Source of the DNA: an uncultured Alphaproteobacteria bacterium
GTDB lineage: Bacteria; Pseudomonadota; Alphaproteobacteria; Rs-D84
NCBI GenBank assembly: GCA_944393245.1
Contig: CALXZM010000002.1
Location: 1 to 64,000 of the forward strand
DNA: 64,000 bases
Direction of reading: 5' to 3'
Both the position numbers and the translations under genes were made by a program. Below the pieces are notes generated by a model. That model ran no database searches. It saw only the letters and a list, made by a program, of their open reading frames with translations, and was not told the origin of the DNA. Below are positions 1-7,891 of this stretch, one piece after another; position 1 is the stretch's first letter; the number at the start of each line of letters is the position of its first letter.

Positions 1-35
1 TTAAAATAGAACTGAGAGTTTCTAACTACTGGCAT
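1..35 (-). CDS. Possible start of a leftward gene running off the window
   Basis: On the minus strand an ATG at 35-33 follows a purine-rich ribosome-binding sequence (AAAGGGTGAAGGC), and the frame stays open for 11 codons to the window edge. Too little is visible to name a product, and it may be chance. The rest of 36-150 is AT-rich and shows no gene. Confidence 0.25.
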   Translation of the reverse strand, partial: MPVVRNSQFYF

Positions 36-150
36 GCCTTCACCCTTTTTCCCAGAATTTGTTTTAAGAAAACGGACAAAAAAATTGCGCCAATATTTTT
101 TATGATTATTTTTTATTATAGAAGGAAAGTACAACCATAAGAGTCAAAAA

Positions 151-768
151 ATGATATACGGTTACATCAGAGTAAGTACAGATAAACAAACAACAGAAAA
201 TCAACGTTATGAAATAAATAAGTTTTGCAAAAGCAAAAATATTATAATAGATAAGTGGATAGAAGAAACCATTAGCGCCACAAAAGATATAAACAAACGT
301 AAACTCGGAAAACTAATAAAACATCTTGTCCCCGATGATATAATCATAGCTAGCGAATTATCACGTTTAGGTCGTAAACTCTTAGAGGTTATGGCGATAC
401 TAAACCAATGCACAAACTCCGGTGCAAAAGTCTGGACTATCAAAGATAACTTTCAGCTAAACACTGATATTCAATCAAAGGTGTTAGCTTTTGCATTTGG
501 TTTAGCGGCCGAAATAGAGCGTAATTTAATATCCCAGCGCACAAAAGAAGCATTGGAAGCCCGTAGAGCCGCCGGGGTTGTTTTAGGTCGTCCCAAAGGC
601 CGTCTTAGTACACATCTCAAATTAGATTCAAAACACCATCAAGTTTTCGTCTTGATAAACAAGGGGGTAAGCCAACGCAAAATAGCACAGATATTACACG
701 TAAGCAGAAACACTCTCTCATTGTTTCTGAGCAGAACACAGAGCTCGACCAATATGTTGGTTAAATAA
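151..768 (+). CDS. Serine site-specific recombinase (resolvase/invertase family)
   Basis: This 205-residue protein has the resolvase N-terminal fold, with the catalytic serine at residue 9 in YIRVSTDKQ. It also has the conserved SELSRLGRK segment, a long helix rich in E and R (AEIERNLISQRTKEAL), and a C-terminal helix-turn-helix near residues 170-195. The family breaks and rejoins DNA through a 5'-phosphoserine link and performs inversion or resolution. It is paralogous to the recombinase at 23326-23931, and both resemble the Mpi/Hin-like invertases. It lies in the cargo of the integrated element. No strong ribosome-binding site is visible directly upstream. Its target site cannot be told from the sequence. 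Confidence 0.85.
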   Translation: MIYGYIRVSTDKQTTENQRYEINKFCKSKNIIIDKWIEETISATKDINKRKLGKLIKHLVPDDIIIASELSRLGRKLLEVMAILNQCTNSGAKVWTIKDNFQLNTDIQSKVLAFAFGLAAEIERNLISQRTKEALEARRAAGVVLGRPKGRLSTHLKLDSKHHQVFVLINKGVSQRKIAQILHVSRNTLSLFLSRTQSSTNMLVK

Positions 769-837
769 CGACCATTTTCTACATCGAATAAATACATAAA
801 GATTGATTCGAACATTATCTTAACTATAATCATATGC

Positions 838-1569
838 ATGAACAAGGGAATCTGTCATTTTTGCGGCTTAGAAAAAGAACTTATAAAATCTCATATTATG
901 CCTAAATGTTTTTATAAGCTTGATGAATATGGCCCTATAACATTGTACAAACCAAATTCAAAAGAATCATTTATTGGTAAATATCAAAACGGTCTGACGG
1001 AACCCTTGTTATGTGCAAGCTGCGATACTCGTATTGGCAAATACGATGGATACGCAAATAAATTGTTTTACAAAAAACTTCCAGAATTAAAGCCTGTGGT
1101 AAAGGATGGGAAAATTCTATATTTATTTACCCCAAAAAACTTTGATTATCAAAAACTAAGATTATTCTTTGTGTCATTGGTTTGGCGGGCCTCTATCAGC
1201 TCAGAAAGATTTTCACTAGGTAAAAAATACGAGCCTATGGCATTAAAATTTCTAAAACAGGGGTTTATGGAAAACGATAATTTATTTTTTCCTATTATAT
1301 TTAGAAAAAATACCGGCACAGGCTTGGATTTTATGTCATCTATGTACGGACGTAAGCTTTATGGCCAAAAAGCTTGTGTTTTTCGAAGTCCTAACTATGA
1401 ATTTATAATAGTTACCAACCTAGAAAAATGTACAGATAATAATGCGATAGCAGAAATTAAAACGAGATGTTCTGAAAAATGTTTGATAGTTGAGGAGCAA
1501 AATACATTAGATAGGTATGATTTTAAGCTAAAAAACGTCTTACTACAATGTACAGCAACAAAAAACTAA
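838..1569 (+). CDS. HNH-like zinc-binding protein of unknown function
   Basis: The 243-residue protein starts with a CxxC pair (CHFCG, residues 6-10), a histidine motif (KSHIMPK) and a second CxxC pair (LLCASCD) near residue 60. This arrangement resembles small HNH nuclease cores in which two cysteine pairs hold zinc and a histidine is catalytic. The remaining roughly 180 residues match nothing I recognise. It stands alone behind the recombinase, in the same orientation, within the integrated element. A nuclease role is inferred from the motif only. Confidence 0.6.
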   Translation: MNKGICHFCGLEKELIKSHIMPKCFYKLDEYGPITLYKPNSKESFIGKYQNGLTEPLLCASCDTRIGKYDGYANKLFYKKLPELKPVVKDGKILYLFTPKNFDYQKLRLFFVSLVWRASISSERFSLGKKYEPMALKFLKQGFMENDNLFFPIIFRKNTGTGLDFMSSMYGRKLYGQKACVFRSPNYEFIIVTNLEKCTDNNAIAEIKTRCSEKCLIVEEQNTLDRYDFKLKNVLLQCTATKN

Positions 1570-1626
1570 AAATATTATCATTTACAAAACTTATGAAAGT
1601 TTTTCAACAGAGACAATGTGATATTT

Positions 1627-2703
1627 TTACAAAATGTATTTTCCTAATTCTGAAATAATTTCAGTTGCATGGCGTTCTGGAATTCCGACCTTAGCGGCAA
1701 GCGCCAGCATATCATCGGGGGTGATATTTTGCCCCCTGCTGTTCACAGATGTTGCGTGTTCCCATGTACCGACCGTTTGTGTCAAGTCAAATGCTGGCGC
1801 CACATGCCAATTCCCGTCGTACAAAAATGCAAAATTCTTTGCATGGTCATCTGTGTTATTTATAAAGACATTAAACACCATAAGGCGGAATATCTTTTCA
1901 ACCTCGACCATATTTCGTGTCAATTTTGCAGTTAGCGCTAACAAATCTGAATAATCAAGCACAGGTTGATTGTAATCCGCATCCAATAACCCAGACGCAG
2001 AAACCATAAATATCTTTTCCCCGTCAGCCTTGCGGTCAAACCGTTTAACCCCAAAATATTTATCATTAAACAGTTTATGCGCTGGCACATCTAAGCCCGC
2101 CTTTTGTGCCAAGTTCATTATATTAAATTCTTGCTTTCCGATATCATCGGGGTCAACATTGGCTTTAAATTTTATAATCCAATCTTCACCGTCAATATTT
2201 TTGAATATCTTTGGTCTTGTGCCACCAGAAGAACCACCCATACGGAACAATTCTTCGGTAATCTTATCGTCAGTATGGCCAGAATTAATAATATTATTTA
2301 TCTGCCCCGCAATCACATCAAAGTCTATGTCGGCAACTTCTGCACTTATTTCTTCTGCAGGTTCGTATTCCAAAGCTCCCGGTCCGTTCTTACCAACTAT
2401 TGCCAATCTGTCTAAAACAGATATGCTGTTTGGTGCGATTCCACGTCTTTGCAATTCACGATTAACCAGCAACTGTCCCCATGCATCAGGCAAGCTGTCA
2501 TTAAACACGCCAAACACGCCGTCAAACGGATTACGTTTTGCAATGAATACTCGCTTTTCCAAAGGCAATTTGAACGGAGATATACTGAAGCCATTCTGCA
2601 ACCAGCTGGCGTCATATTCAAACGCCATAAGATTATCTGGCGTCAAGGCCAAGCGACCGACGACCATACCGTGGTATTTTACAACAAGCATCTTATTCTG
2701 CAT
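1627..2703 (-). CDS. hipA: HipA-family serine/threonine kinase toxin
   Basis: HipA kinases phosphorylate a target such as glutamyl-tRNA synthetase and induce dormancy; they are neutralised by the HTH partner HipB. Here the N-terminal HipA domain covers about residues 5-110. The kinase core shows a glycine/serine-rich loop (GGSSGGTRPK, about 156-165), the catalytic segment NNTDDHAKN (282-290) and a DFG-like AFDL (304-307). At 358 residues it is shorter than E. coli HipA (440). The start overlaps the end of the HTH gene by 11 bases, so the two are translationally coupled, antitoxin first. The target in this organism is unknown. Confidence 0.85.
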   Translation of the reverse strand: MQNKMLVVKYHGMVVGRLALTPDNLMAFEYDASWLQNGFSISPFKLPLEKRVFIAKRNPFDGVFGVFNDSLPDAWGQLLVNRELQRRGIAPNSISVLDRLAIVGKNGPGALEYEPAEEISAEVADIDFDVIAGQINNIINSGHTDDKITEELFRMGGSSGGTRPKIFKNIDGEDWIIKFKANVDPDDIGKQEFNIMNLAQKAGLDVPAHKLFNDKYFGVKRFDRKADGEKIFMVSASGLLDADYNQPVLDYSDLLALTAKLTRNMVEVEKIFRLMVFNVFINNTDDHAKNFAFLYDGNWHVAPAFDLTQTVGTWEHATSVNSRGQNITPDDMLALAAKVGIPERHATEIISELGKYIL

Positions 2704-2977
2704 TTGGCTTACCTTCGTTCACAACTTCAAATATAGACTGGTAATTCTTGCGACGGAATAAATCATTAAAATCTTCTTCGTACCCCAACACCATCGCAAG
2801 CTTTATCAATGATGATAATGATATTTCGCCCGTCTGTTCGAAACGCTTTATACTGCCTAATGATACCCCAGAACGTTCCGCCATTGTCATCTGAGAGATT
2901 TTGGCCGCACGTCTGACATTACGAAAGCGCTCTACAACCCCATCTTTAATAGATAATATATTGTCTATATTTATCAT
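2693..2977 (-). CDS. hipB: HipB-like HTH antitoxin/repressor
   Basis: This 94-residue protein carries an XRE-type helix-turn-helix at about residues 20-70 (SQMTMAERSGVSLGSIKRFE). It is the first gene of the pair with the HipA-like kinase and overlaps it by 11 bases. By family, it should bind its own promoter and inhibit the kinase. A good leftward promoter lies just upstream (3013-3041). The C-terminal 25 residues are not recognised and may contact the kinase. Confidence 0.8.
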   Translation of the reverse strand: MINIDNILSIKDGVVERFRNVRRAAKISQMTMAERSGVSLGSIKRFEQTGEISLSSLIKLAMVLGYEEDFNDLFRRKNYQSIFEVVNEGKPNAE

Positions 2978-3012
2978 ATTTTACCATTTTTAGATATTAT
3001 TTTATCCATTTC

Positions 3013-3041
3013 ATTGTAGTATATGCTTATTATAAAGTCAA
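3013..3041 (-). promoter_or_regulatory. Promoter of the hipBA-like pair
   Basis: On the minus strand, TTGACT (3041-3036) and TACAAT (3018-3013) are spaced by 17 bases, close to the sigma-70 consensus, and point into the HTH gene that starts at 2977. Confidence 0.55.
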
Positions 3042-3048
3042 AGATTAT

Positions 3049-3195
3049 TTATTTTTTTATAAGCTCTAACATCTTGTCTGCGGCACGCTGGATAGAATCA
3101 CAGATTAGTTCCATTGCTGCAACATCTGTTCCCTTATAATCCCACACTACATGCCACAGAAGAGCAAATGCATTGTGCAAATGCTTAAAAAACAT
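3049..3195 (-). CDS. Small ORF ending in a copy of the integrase tail
   Basis: A 48-codon frame starts with ATG at 3195. Its last third reads DSIQRAADKMLEL, almost the same as the C-terminus of the integrase at 3746 (ESIQRAADKMLEF). The DNA shares a 27-base exact match with the integrase 3' end. The first 30 residues (LHNAFALLWHVVWDYK) resemble nothing I know. It may be a real small protein or a scar from recombination between the two 27-base copies. I cannot choose between these. Confidence 0.35.
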   Translation of the reverse strand: MFFKHLHNAFALLWHVVWDYKGTDVAAMELICDSIQRAADKMLELIKK

Positions 3196-3233
3196 TGTTT
3201 AACATGCTGTTCTTTAGGTATTAATAAAACCTA

Positions 3234-3677
3234 TTAGTAAAAATTATAATATGTGGTTTCGCCTAATTCGTATGAGGATGTATCAACTCTATCATCACCT
3301 ATGCTACCAGTTGTGTATACTGTTCCGCCCAATTCATATGACGATGTATCTATTCTGTCATCACCTATGCTACCAGTTGTGTATGTAGTACCTCCCAATT
3401 CATATGATGATGTATCAATTCTGTCATCACCTATGCTACCAGTCGTGTATGCAGTTCCACCTAATTCATATGACGACGTATCAATTCTGTCATCACCTAT
3501 GCTACCAGTCGTGTATGTAGTACCTCCCAAGGTATATGATGATGTACTAATATAATTTCCATCTGAATCAGAGCCACTACAATATGTTGTACCCCCAAGT
3601 TCATAGCAAGATATACTTCCCATACAAATAGTTGGCACAAAACACATCACAAAAGGAAATATTTTATAAAAATTCAT
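3234..3677 (-). CDS. Secreted tandem-repeat protein
   Basis: The product is 147 residues with a signal peptide (about 1-20, ending TICMG) followed by 22-residue repeats of the type YELGGTTYTTGSIGDDRIDT, about four complete copies plus partial ones at each end. The repeats are rich in G, T, S and Y, as in secreted or surface proteins. I choose the ATG at 3677 because AAGGAG lies six bases before it; a GTG one codon upstream is less likely. Function is unknown. The 66-base DNA repeat allows copy number to change by slippage. The gene sits between two 27-base direct repeats. Confidence 0.7.
   Translation of the reverse strand: MNFYKIFPFVMCFVPTICMGSISCYELGGTTYCSGSDSDGNYISTSSYTLGGTTYTTGSIGDDRIDTSSYELGGTAYTTGSIGDDRIDTSSYELGGTTYTTGSIGDDRIDTSSYELGGTVYTTGSIGDDRVDTSSYELGETTYYNFY
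3259..3535. repeat. 66-base coding tandem repeat
   Basis: The segment TCATCACCTATGCTACC recurs at 3292, 3358, 3424 and 3490, exactly 66 bases apart, with small differences between copies. The period equals 22 codons, so the frame is kept. Confidence 0.9.
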
Positions 3678-3745
3678 CACACACTCCTTAACATAATTGA
3701 AGTCTACAAAATATAGTTATTTTTTACCAGACAAAAAACTAACTT

Positions 3746-4921
3746 CTAGTTGTCAACAAATTCCAGCATCTTGTCTGCGGCACGCTGGATAGATTCTCTG
3801 ACTGGGTCTACCGTAAGGCGACTATATACTAATGTCGCACTTTGAGACTTGTCACCAAGCGCCTTGCCTATTATTTGTAAACTTGAACCTGTTATCGCCT
3901 GATAACTGCCGAACGTTCTGCGCAAGTCATGTATTCGGAAATTTTCTATACCTGCCCGTTTTAAAAGTGCATACCATGGCCTATGAAAATCTTCTACGTG
4001 ACCACTTTTACTGCCAGCACGGCTTGAAAACACCCAGTCATCAGTTGCGTATTGCCGCATGTCACTTAATATTGCCTGCGCCTGTTCTATTAAAGGTATG
4101 CGTTGTGGCTCGCCATTTTTAGAATCCGGAAACAACACAAAACCTAGATTTAAATCAACGTTAGACCAGCGCATAGACAACATATTCTGACGCCTTTGAC
4201 CTATGAATAAAGACAACAGTATATAATTCTTGAATTGCTCGTTAGACTCCTCTTCCAGCGCTGTCCAAAACCGTTTCAATTCATCCGGTTGCAAAAACCT
4301 GTCACGAGACTGTTCTTTGAACATCTTTATGCCCTGCGCTGGATTTTCATAGCGTTTAGGATAGCCCCAATCAAACGCCTTGTTATACATGTGCTTTACC
4401 AGTCCCAAAGAACGATTGGCAGTATATAAACTGACTTGCTTTCTTATGCTTTCGTGAAGTTGTTCCAGGTCCTTGCGAGTTATGCTTATCATTTTGCGAT
4501 TATGCAAAGGCGCCAGATAATTGCGAAACATAGACTCATCTTTAACCTGTGACTTAGGTCGCTTATATACCTGTGAATATTGCGGGAAGTACACCTCATA
4601 GAAAAACTGCTTTAAAGTAATGTCTTTCATGGCGTCACGACGTTCTTCAGACGGGTCAGTACCCTTGTCCGCAGTCGCCTTTAATTCACGCGCTTTTACA
4701 CGAGCCTCGACCAATTTTGTAACACCTACCCTGCCAATTTTTATACGCTTTGGCGTGCCTTGGAACTTCATATAAGCGTAGTAAGTTTTGGCACCACCAT
4801 ATGTCACAATAACACAAAGTCCCGCCTGACCGTCATCATAGTATGTAACAGGTTTCTTATCAGTTGGCACAGGCAACGCCGCCAACGCTTTTTCAGTAAA
4901 ATTAAAGCGGTTAGTCTGCAT
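3746..4921 (-). CDS. int: P4-family tyrosine integrase
   Basis: This 391-residue protein has an N-terminal arm-binding domain (about 5-95, DUF4102 type), a core-binding domain (about 100-190) and a tyrosine recombinase catalytic domain (about 205-385). Catalytic residues visible are R243/R244 (GQRRQNML), H331 and R334 (HDLRR), and the nucleophile Y366 (LVYSRL). The usual second histidine is replaced by aspartate (LGDKS). Such integrases insert elements at tRNA 3' ends. A tRNA-Asn fragment lies 870 bases upstream, and three 9-base direct repeats that look like arm sites lie at 5656-5694. The start overlaps the HNH gene end by 11 bases, so the two form one operon. Confidence 0.92.
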   Translation of the reverse strand: MQTNRFNFTEKALAALPVPTDKKPVTYYDDGQAGLCVIVTYGGAKTYYAYMKFQGTPKRIKIGRVGVTKLVEARVKARELKATADKGTDPSEERRDAMKDITLKQFFYEVYFPQYSQVYKRPKSQVKDESMFRNYLAPLHNRKMISITRKDLEQLHESIRKQVSLYTANRSLGLVKHMYNKAFDWGYPKRYENPAQGIKMFKEQSRDRFLQPDELKRFWTALEEESNEQFKNYILLSLFIGQRRQNMLSMRWSNVDLNLGFVLFPDSKNGEPQRIPLIEQAQAILSDMRQYATDDWVFSSRAGSKSGHVEDFHRPWYALLKRAGIENFRIHDLRRTFGSYQAITGSSLQIIGKALGDKSQSATLVYSRLTVDPVRESIQRAADKMLEFVDN

Positions 4922-5612
4922 TGCGAATAACTTCTTTCAATTTACCTAAATCTGCTGGGTCTTCCAATCTATGAATCATCCTATGACAGTTAGAACAAAG
5001 CACCATAAAATCTGCTGGGTCTACTTTTCTTTTTTCGCCTTCTTTCATATCTGCATACGGTATTTTATGATGGCACTCTATAAAACCATCCCCTAACCCC
5101 GGATAATTCTTAGCGAAAGACATGCCACAGGCTTCACATGTGTACCCCTTTTCTACTTTTATCCTTTTTATCTGGTTTTGGCTTAGTCGCCCCTCATACT
5201 TATAGTGGTATTTTTTTAGTTTCACTTCCTCCATATCAGAAAGTTGTTTACCATCTTCAGCCATAGCCAAATTGTCTTCTTCTGCCCCCAATTCAATTGG
5301 CGCTATTTCTTTTATGTCTTTCTGGTTTTCTATAGGACTTTCACCAAATGTTTTTGCATATTTATATGTATTTCTAAGTCCCCAATGACCCTTATCTATC
5401 TTTGTAAACACATCTATTCCTTTGAAGCCCTGAGAGTCACTAGAATGGTCTTGTATACACCTTCTGACAGTTTCTTCAAATGTAGGCGGTATAGATAGCC
5501 CTCTGGAGCGTCTAATATCCTTTACCAAAGGATACAAATCACTATAATGAGCATCTCCCCCCAAAATCTGCATAGCTTCAACTATGCTATCAACCCAACT
5601 TTCATTATTCAT
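4911..5612 (-). CDS. HNH endonuclease with N-terminal winged-helix domain
   Basis: The N-terminal 90 residues look like a winged-helix domain of the kind attached to restriction enzymes (GGDAHYSDLYPLV ... GHWGLR). The C-terminal 75 residues are an HNH nuclease with zinc pairs CEAC (about 159-162) and CSNC (206-209) and the catalytic ECHH (179-182). The middle is acidic and probably a linker. I use the ATG at 5612, since GAGGG lies just before it, giving 233 residues; an ATG six codons upstream is possible. It is cotranscribed with the integrase. A role in restriction of foreign, perhaps modified, DNA is plausible but inferred. Confidence 0.8.
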   Translation of the reverse strand: MNNESWVDSIVEAMQILGGDAHYSDLYPLVKDIRRSRGLSIPPTFEETVRRCIQDHSSDSQGFKGIDVFTKIDKGHWGLRNTYKYAKTFGESPIENQKDIKEIAPIELGAEEDNLAMAEDGKQLSDMEEVKLKKYHYKYEGRLSQNQIKRIKVEKGYTCEACGMSFAKNYPGLGDGFIECHHKIPYADMKEGEKRKVDPADFMVLCSNCHRMIHRLEDPADLGKLKEVIRNAD

Positions 5613-5655
5613 CTTACCCTCTTTTTGCATAAATTGGTTAGTCCGTACGTCTGTT

Positions 5656-5694
5656 TTTGCTACCTATTTGCTACCAACGGCGTTTTTTGCTACC
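5656..5694. repeat. Three 9-base direct repeats, likely integrase arm sites
   Basis: TTTGCTACC occurs at 5656-5664, 5667-5675 and 5686-5694, upstream of the HNH-integrase operon and about 100 bases from the tRNA fragment. Spacing and position fit arm-type integrase binding sites. Operator sites for the operon are the alternative. Confidence 0.5.
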
Positions 5695-5792
5695 AATTTC
5701 CATTAATCTTCATCAAGTGTAACATAGCCTATAACCCGCAGAAAATCAAGAAAAATTAAACTTTATCAATTTCTATCAATCTTATTAAAAAC

Positions 5793-5840
5793 GGACTGTT
5801 AATCCGTATGTCACTGGTTCGAGTCCAGTTGTCCGAGCCA
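5793..5840 (+). other. 3' fragment of tRNA-Asn, element attachment site
   Basis: The sequence runs from the anticodon stem (GGACTGTTAATCC, anticodon GTT) through a complete T arm (ACTGGTTCGAGTCCAGT) to an encoded GCCA end. The preceding bases cannot form the D arm or 5' acceptor strand, so this is not a working tRNA. It matches what remains at the distal end after integration into a tRNA-Asn gene. Confidence 0.8.
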
Positions 5841-5846
5841 AAGATT

Positions 5847-5871
5847 TCCGCAGATTTCTGCGGATTTTTTT
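5847..5871 (+). terminator. Terminator behind the tRNA-Asn fragment
   Basis: TCCGCAGA and TCTGCGGA form an 8-base-pair stem followed by seven T. It was probably the original tRNA-Asn terminator. Confidence 0.75.
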
Positions 5872-6056
5872 ACGTTTATTAAAAATCATGCTTTTTAACA
5901 AAAGTGCTTTAAAGTTCCTAAAACTGCCCCTAGATGCGTTATAAAAACATATATTTACATACGGGATATACGTATGTTTTTCTAATTTAATAGTTTTATC
6001 TTGTTAACCGTACTCGTCGTGTGCTAATATCAGTAATATAACAAAAAGAATATTTC

Positions 6057-7730
6057 ATGTCACATTCTGAAGATATTATTGATGTAGATATAGAATTGCT
6101 TACTGCCTGTTCAAACAGCAAAATATCTAGTAAAGAAATACAAAAATTCATATCGCTAGGTGCAGATGTAAATTGCGAAACAAAAAATGGTTCCACACCC
6201 CTTATTATAGCTGTTAAATCCGGAGCATGCCTAGATGTTATTAAGACTTTAGTAGAGGCTGGGGCCGACATAAATGCCGAAACAAAAGACTACTTTGGTT
6301 TCTTAGTAAGATGTGTCATGAAAAAAAAGAATTATGCTGCAAAAATAAAGGACCCTGACAACATACCGAAATCCGTACTAAATTCGATAGTAAACGAGGC
6401 ACAGAAGTTGTTCTTATCTGATGAACGTGATGATTATGGCGAAGATAGCATTGTTGCAGGCAGTGCCTTGCTTTACGCAGCAAAATTTAACCAAAATGTT
6501 GAAATTATTGATTATCTCTTACATAACGGTGCTGATATGTCCGCCTGCGATGAAGAAGACCGTAGTGCATTGATTATCGCCGCACAATGCAACCCTAATC
6601 CGTTGATTATAAAATCATTGTTTGATAATGGGATGCCCAAAGACGAGCTAGACGTAGCTTTATATGTAGCATGTAGAGACAACCCATCATTAGAGGTTGT
6701 TGATTATCTGATCTCAGCCGGTGCTAATTTAGGGGTTTCTATCAACGAAGATGGTGGGATTTTTGCTGGTCCCGAAAATCAAACCTTGCTGAATGCCGCT
6801 ACACACAATCCTAACCCGGACATGATTGAAAAGATTTATAAACTGCTCAACAAAAAGGGATTGGTGGACAAACAAGACATCACTCTAGTTTTGTGCGATT
6901 TGATCGATAGCTTTGAATATACTGCAAATTCAGTAAAAAAACTTGTCGACCTAGGTGCCGATGTGAATGCCAAAATAGACGGAGAACCAATTATAGAATG
7001 TATTGTTAGAAACACAAGCGCACGCAAAGAAGAACGAGAACAAGATTTAGAAATTCTTCGCCTTTTTGTTGATAAAGGGGCAGTTATTTCTTCTCGGATG
7101 ATTTCCTGGGAAAAAGGTTTAGAAGAAGTATTAACACCAGCTAGCGATGACAAGGTAAAAGCATTTGTACATTTAATACAAAATTCTGGTAACGCTAAAC
7201 AAGTTGAAGAATTGCTAAAAAAAGGAATAGATCCTAATTCTGTTGAAGTAGTACACAAATTGCCTAAAGAAGTATTAAAGCATGCAATAAGACCAATTAA
7301 ATTGGAAAAAACAGAAAAAATTATTCCTCTGATGGAAGCTTCGACGTACAACACAAACCCAGAAATTTTTGCTGTATTAGTTAAATACGGTGCCGATCCT
7401 AATTATGCGACAAAAACAGGACGCACAGTTTTAATGAATGCTGTTGCAAACAATTCAAATCCTAAAGTAATAGAGAAACTTATAGAACTTGGTGCGGATG
7501 TTAATGCCGACACATACACGTCTACAGCTCTCATTTACGCTATAAATCGTAAGCTTTATCCTAATTCAAAGTTTGATAAGAAGGCTAAACTTGAATTGAT
7601 AACTGTTCTATTGGATGCTGGTGCAGATGTCAATATGGCCGACACGTCTGGCTATACACCCCTCAAACATGCCAAGAAAAACTCTGATAAAGATATTGCT
7701 AAATTATTGATCTCGTACGGTGCAAAATAA
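6057..7730 (+). CDS. Ankyrin-repeat protein
   Basis: This 557-residue protein is made largely of ankyrin repeats with the typical hallmarks G-TPL-A and LL--GAD-N. Clear units lie near residues 40-80, 135-200, 205-235, 300-320 and 430-555. The C-terminal four (for example ELGADVNADTYTSTALIYA) are the most canonical. Ankyrin proteins mediate protein-protein contacts and are common effectors of host-associated bacteria. No signal peptide or membrane segment is visible, so export would need a secretion system. It lies just outside the right end of the integrated element and ends at its own terminator. The partner is unknown. Confidence 0.85.
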   Translation: MSHSEDIIDVDIELLTACSNSKISSKEIQKFISLGADVNCETKNGSTPLIIAVKSGACLDVIKTLVEAGADINAETKDYFGFLVRCVMKKKNYAAKIKDPDNIPKSVLNSIVNEAQKLFLSDERDDYGEDSIVAGSALLYAAKFNQNVEIIDYLLHNGADMSACDEEDRSALIIAAQCNPNPLIIKSLFDNGMPKDELDVALYVACRDNPSLEVVDYLISAGANLGVSINEDGGIFAGPENQTLLNAATHNPNPDMIEKIYKLLNKKGLVDKQDITLVLCDLIDSFEYTANSVKKLVDLGADVNAKIDGEPIIECIVRNTSARKEEREQDLEILRLFVDKGAVISSRMISWEKGLEEVLTPASDDKVKAFVHLIQNSGNAKQVEELLKKGIDPNSVEVVHKLPKEVLKHAIRPIKLEKTEKIIPLMEASTYNTNPEIFAVLVKYGADPNYATKTGRTVLMNAVANNSNPKVIEKLIELGADVNADTYTSTALIYAINRKLYPNSKFDKKAKLELITVLLDAGADVNMADTSGYTPLKHAKKNSDKDIAKLLISYGAK

Positions 7731-7749
7731 ACGGTTTGATCTATTATGA

Positions 7750-7775
7750 ATAAGCCACTCTTTTGGGTGGCTTAT
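7750..7775 (+). terminator. Terminator after the ankyrin gene
   Basis: ATAAGCCAC and GTGGCTTAT form a 9-base-pair stem with an 8-base loop. The tail is only moderately T-rich. Confidence 0.5.
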
Positions 7776-7832
7776 CTTGTTGTAGTGATCTGGCTTGCAT
7801 TTTTTTTCAAATGATTTACAATATGGATCAGT

Positions 7833-7884
7833 AAAGGTGGATTTAACCTGACTTGTCCTACCTCTAAATGGACTAAACAAGGAG
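7833..7884 (+). promoter_or_regulatory. SAM-II type riboswitch
   Basis: The segment carries the SAM-II loop signature GATTTAACC, a short outer stem (AGGT with ACCT), a downstream strand GGAC able to pair with GTCC in the loop, and ACTAAACAAGGAG, matching the CTAAA-AAGG end of the class. In SAM-II RNAs the loop CC pairs with the GG of the ribosome-binding site when SAM is bound, which blocks translation. The gene behind it is SAM synthetase, which fits. The site it directly controls is that of the short leader ORF at 7892, not of metK itself. Confidence 0.75.
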
Positions 7885-7891
7885 TTGTTAT

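Larger units (their letters stand above)
3070..3793. repeat. 27-base direct repeats bounding a cassette
   Basis: The same 27 bases (beginning CATCTTGTCTGCGGCACGCT) occur at 3070-3096 and 3767-3793 in the same orientation, 697 bases apart. The right copy is the 3' end of the integrase gene. The left copy ends the small 48-codon frame. Between them lies the secreted repeat protein gene. Confidence 0.9.
1..5840. mobile_element. Right end of an integrated element at a tRNA-Asn site
   Basis: A P4-type tyrosine integrase sits next to a 48-base 3' fragment of tRNA-Asn with no 5' half. This is the usual remnant when an element enters the 3' end of a tRNA gene. The fragment reads rightward, so the intact tRNA-Asn and the left boundary should lie before base 1. 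Visible cargo is a serine recombinase, an HNH-like zinc protein, hipBA-like genes, a secreted repeat protein and an HNH endonuclease with a winged-helix domain. The element is cut by the window edge, so its size is unknown. Confidence 0.6.

Noticed and set aside
2030-2761. Plus-strand frame of 243 codons
   Set aside because: Lies antisense to the hipA-like gene, which has clear kinase motifs.
3259-3535. CRISPR array
   Set aside because: The 66-base units are contiguous and in frame, with no unique spacers and no cas genes.
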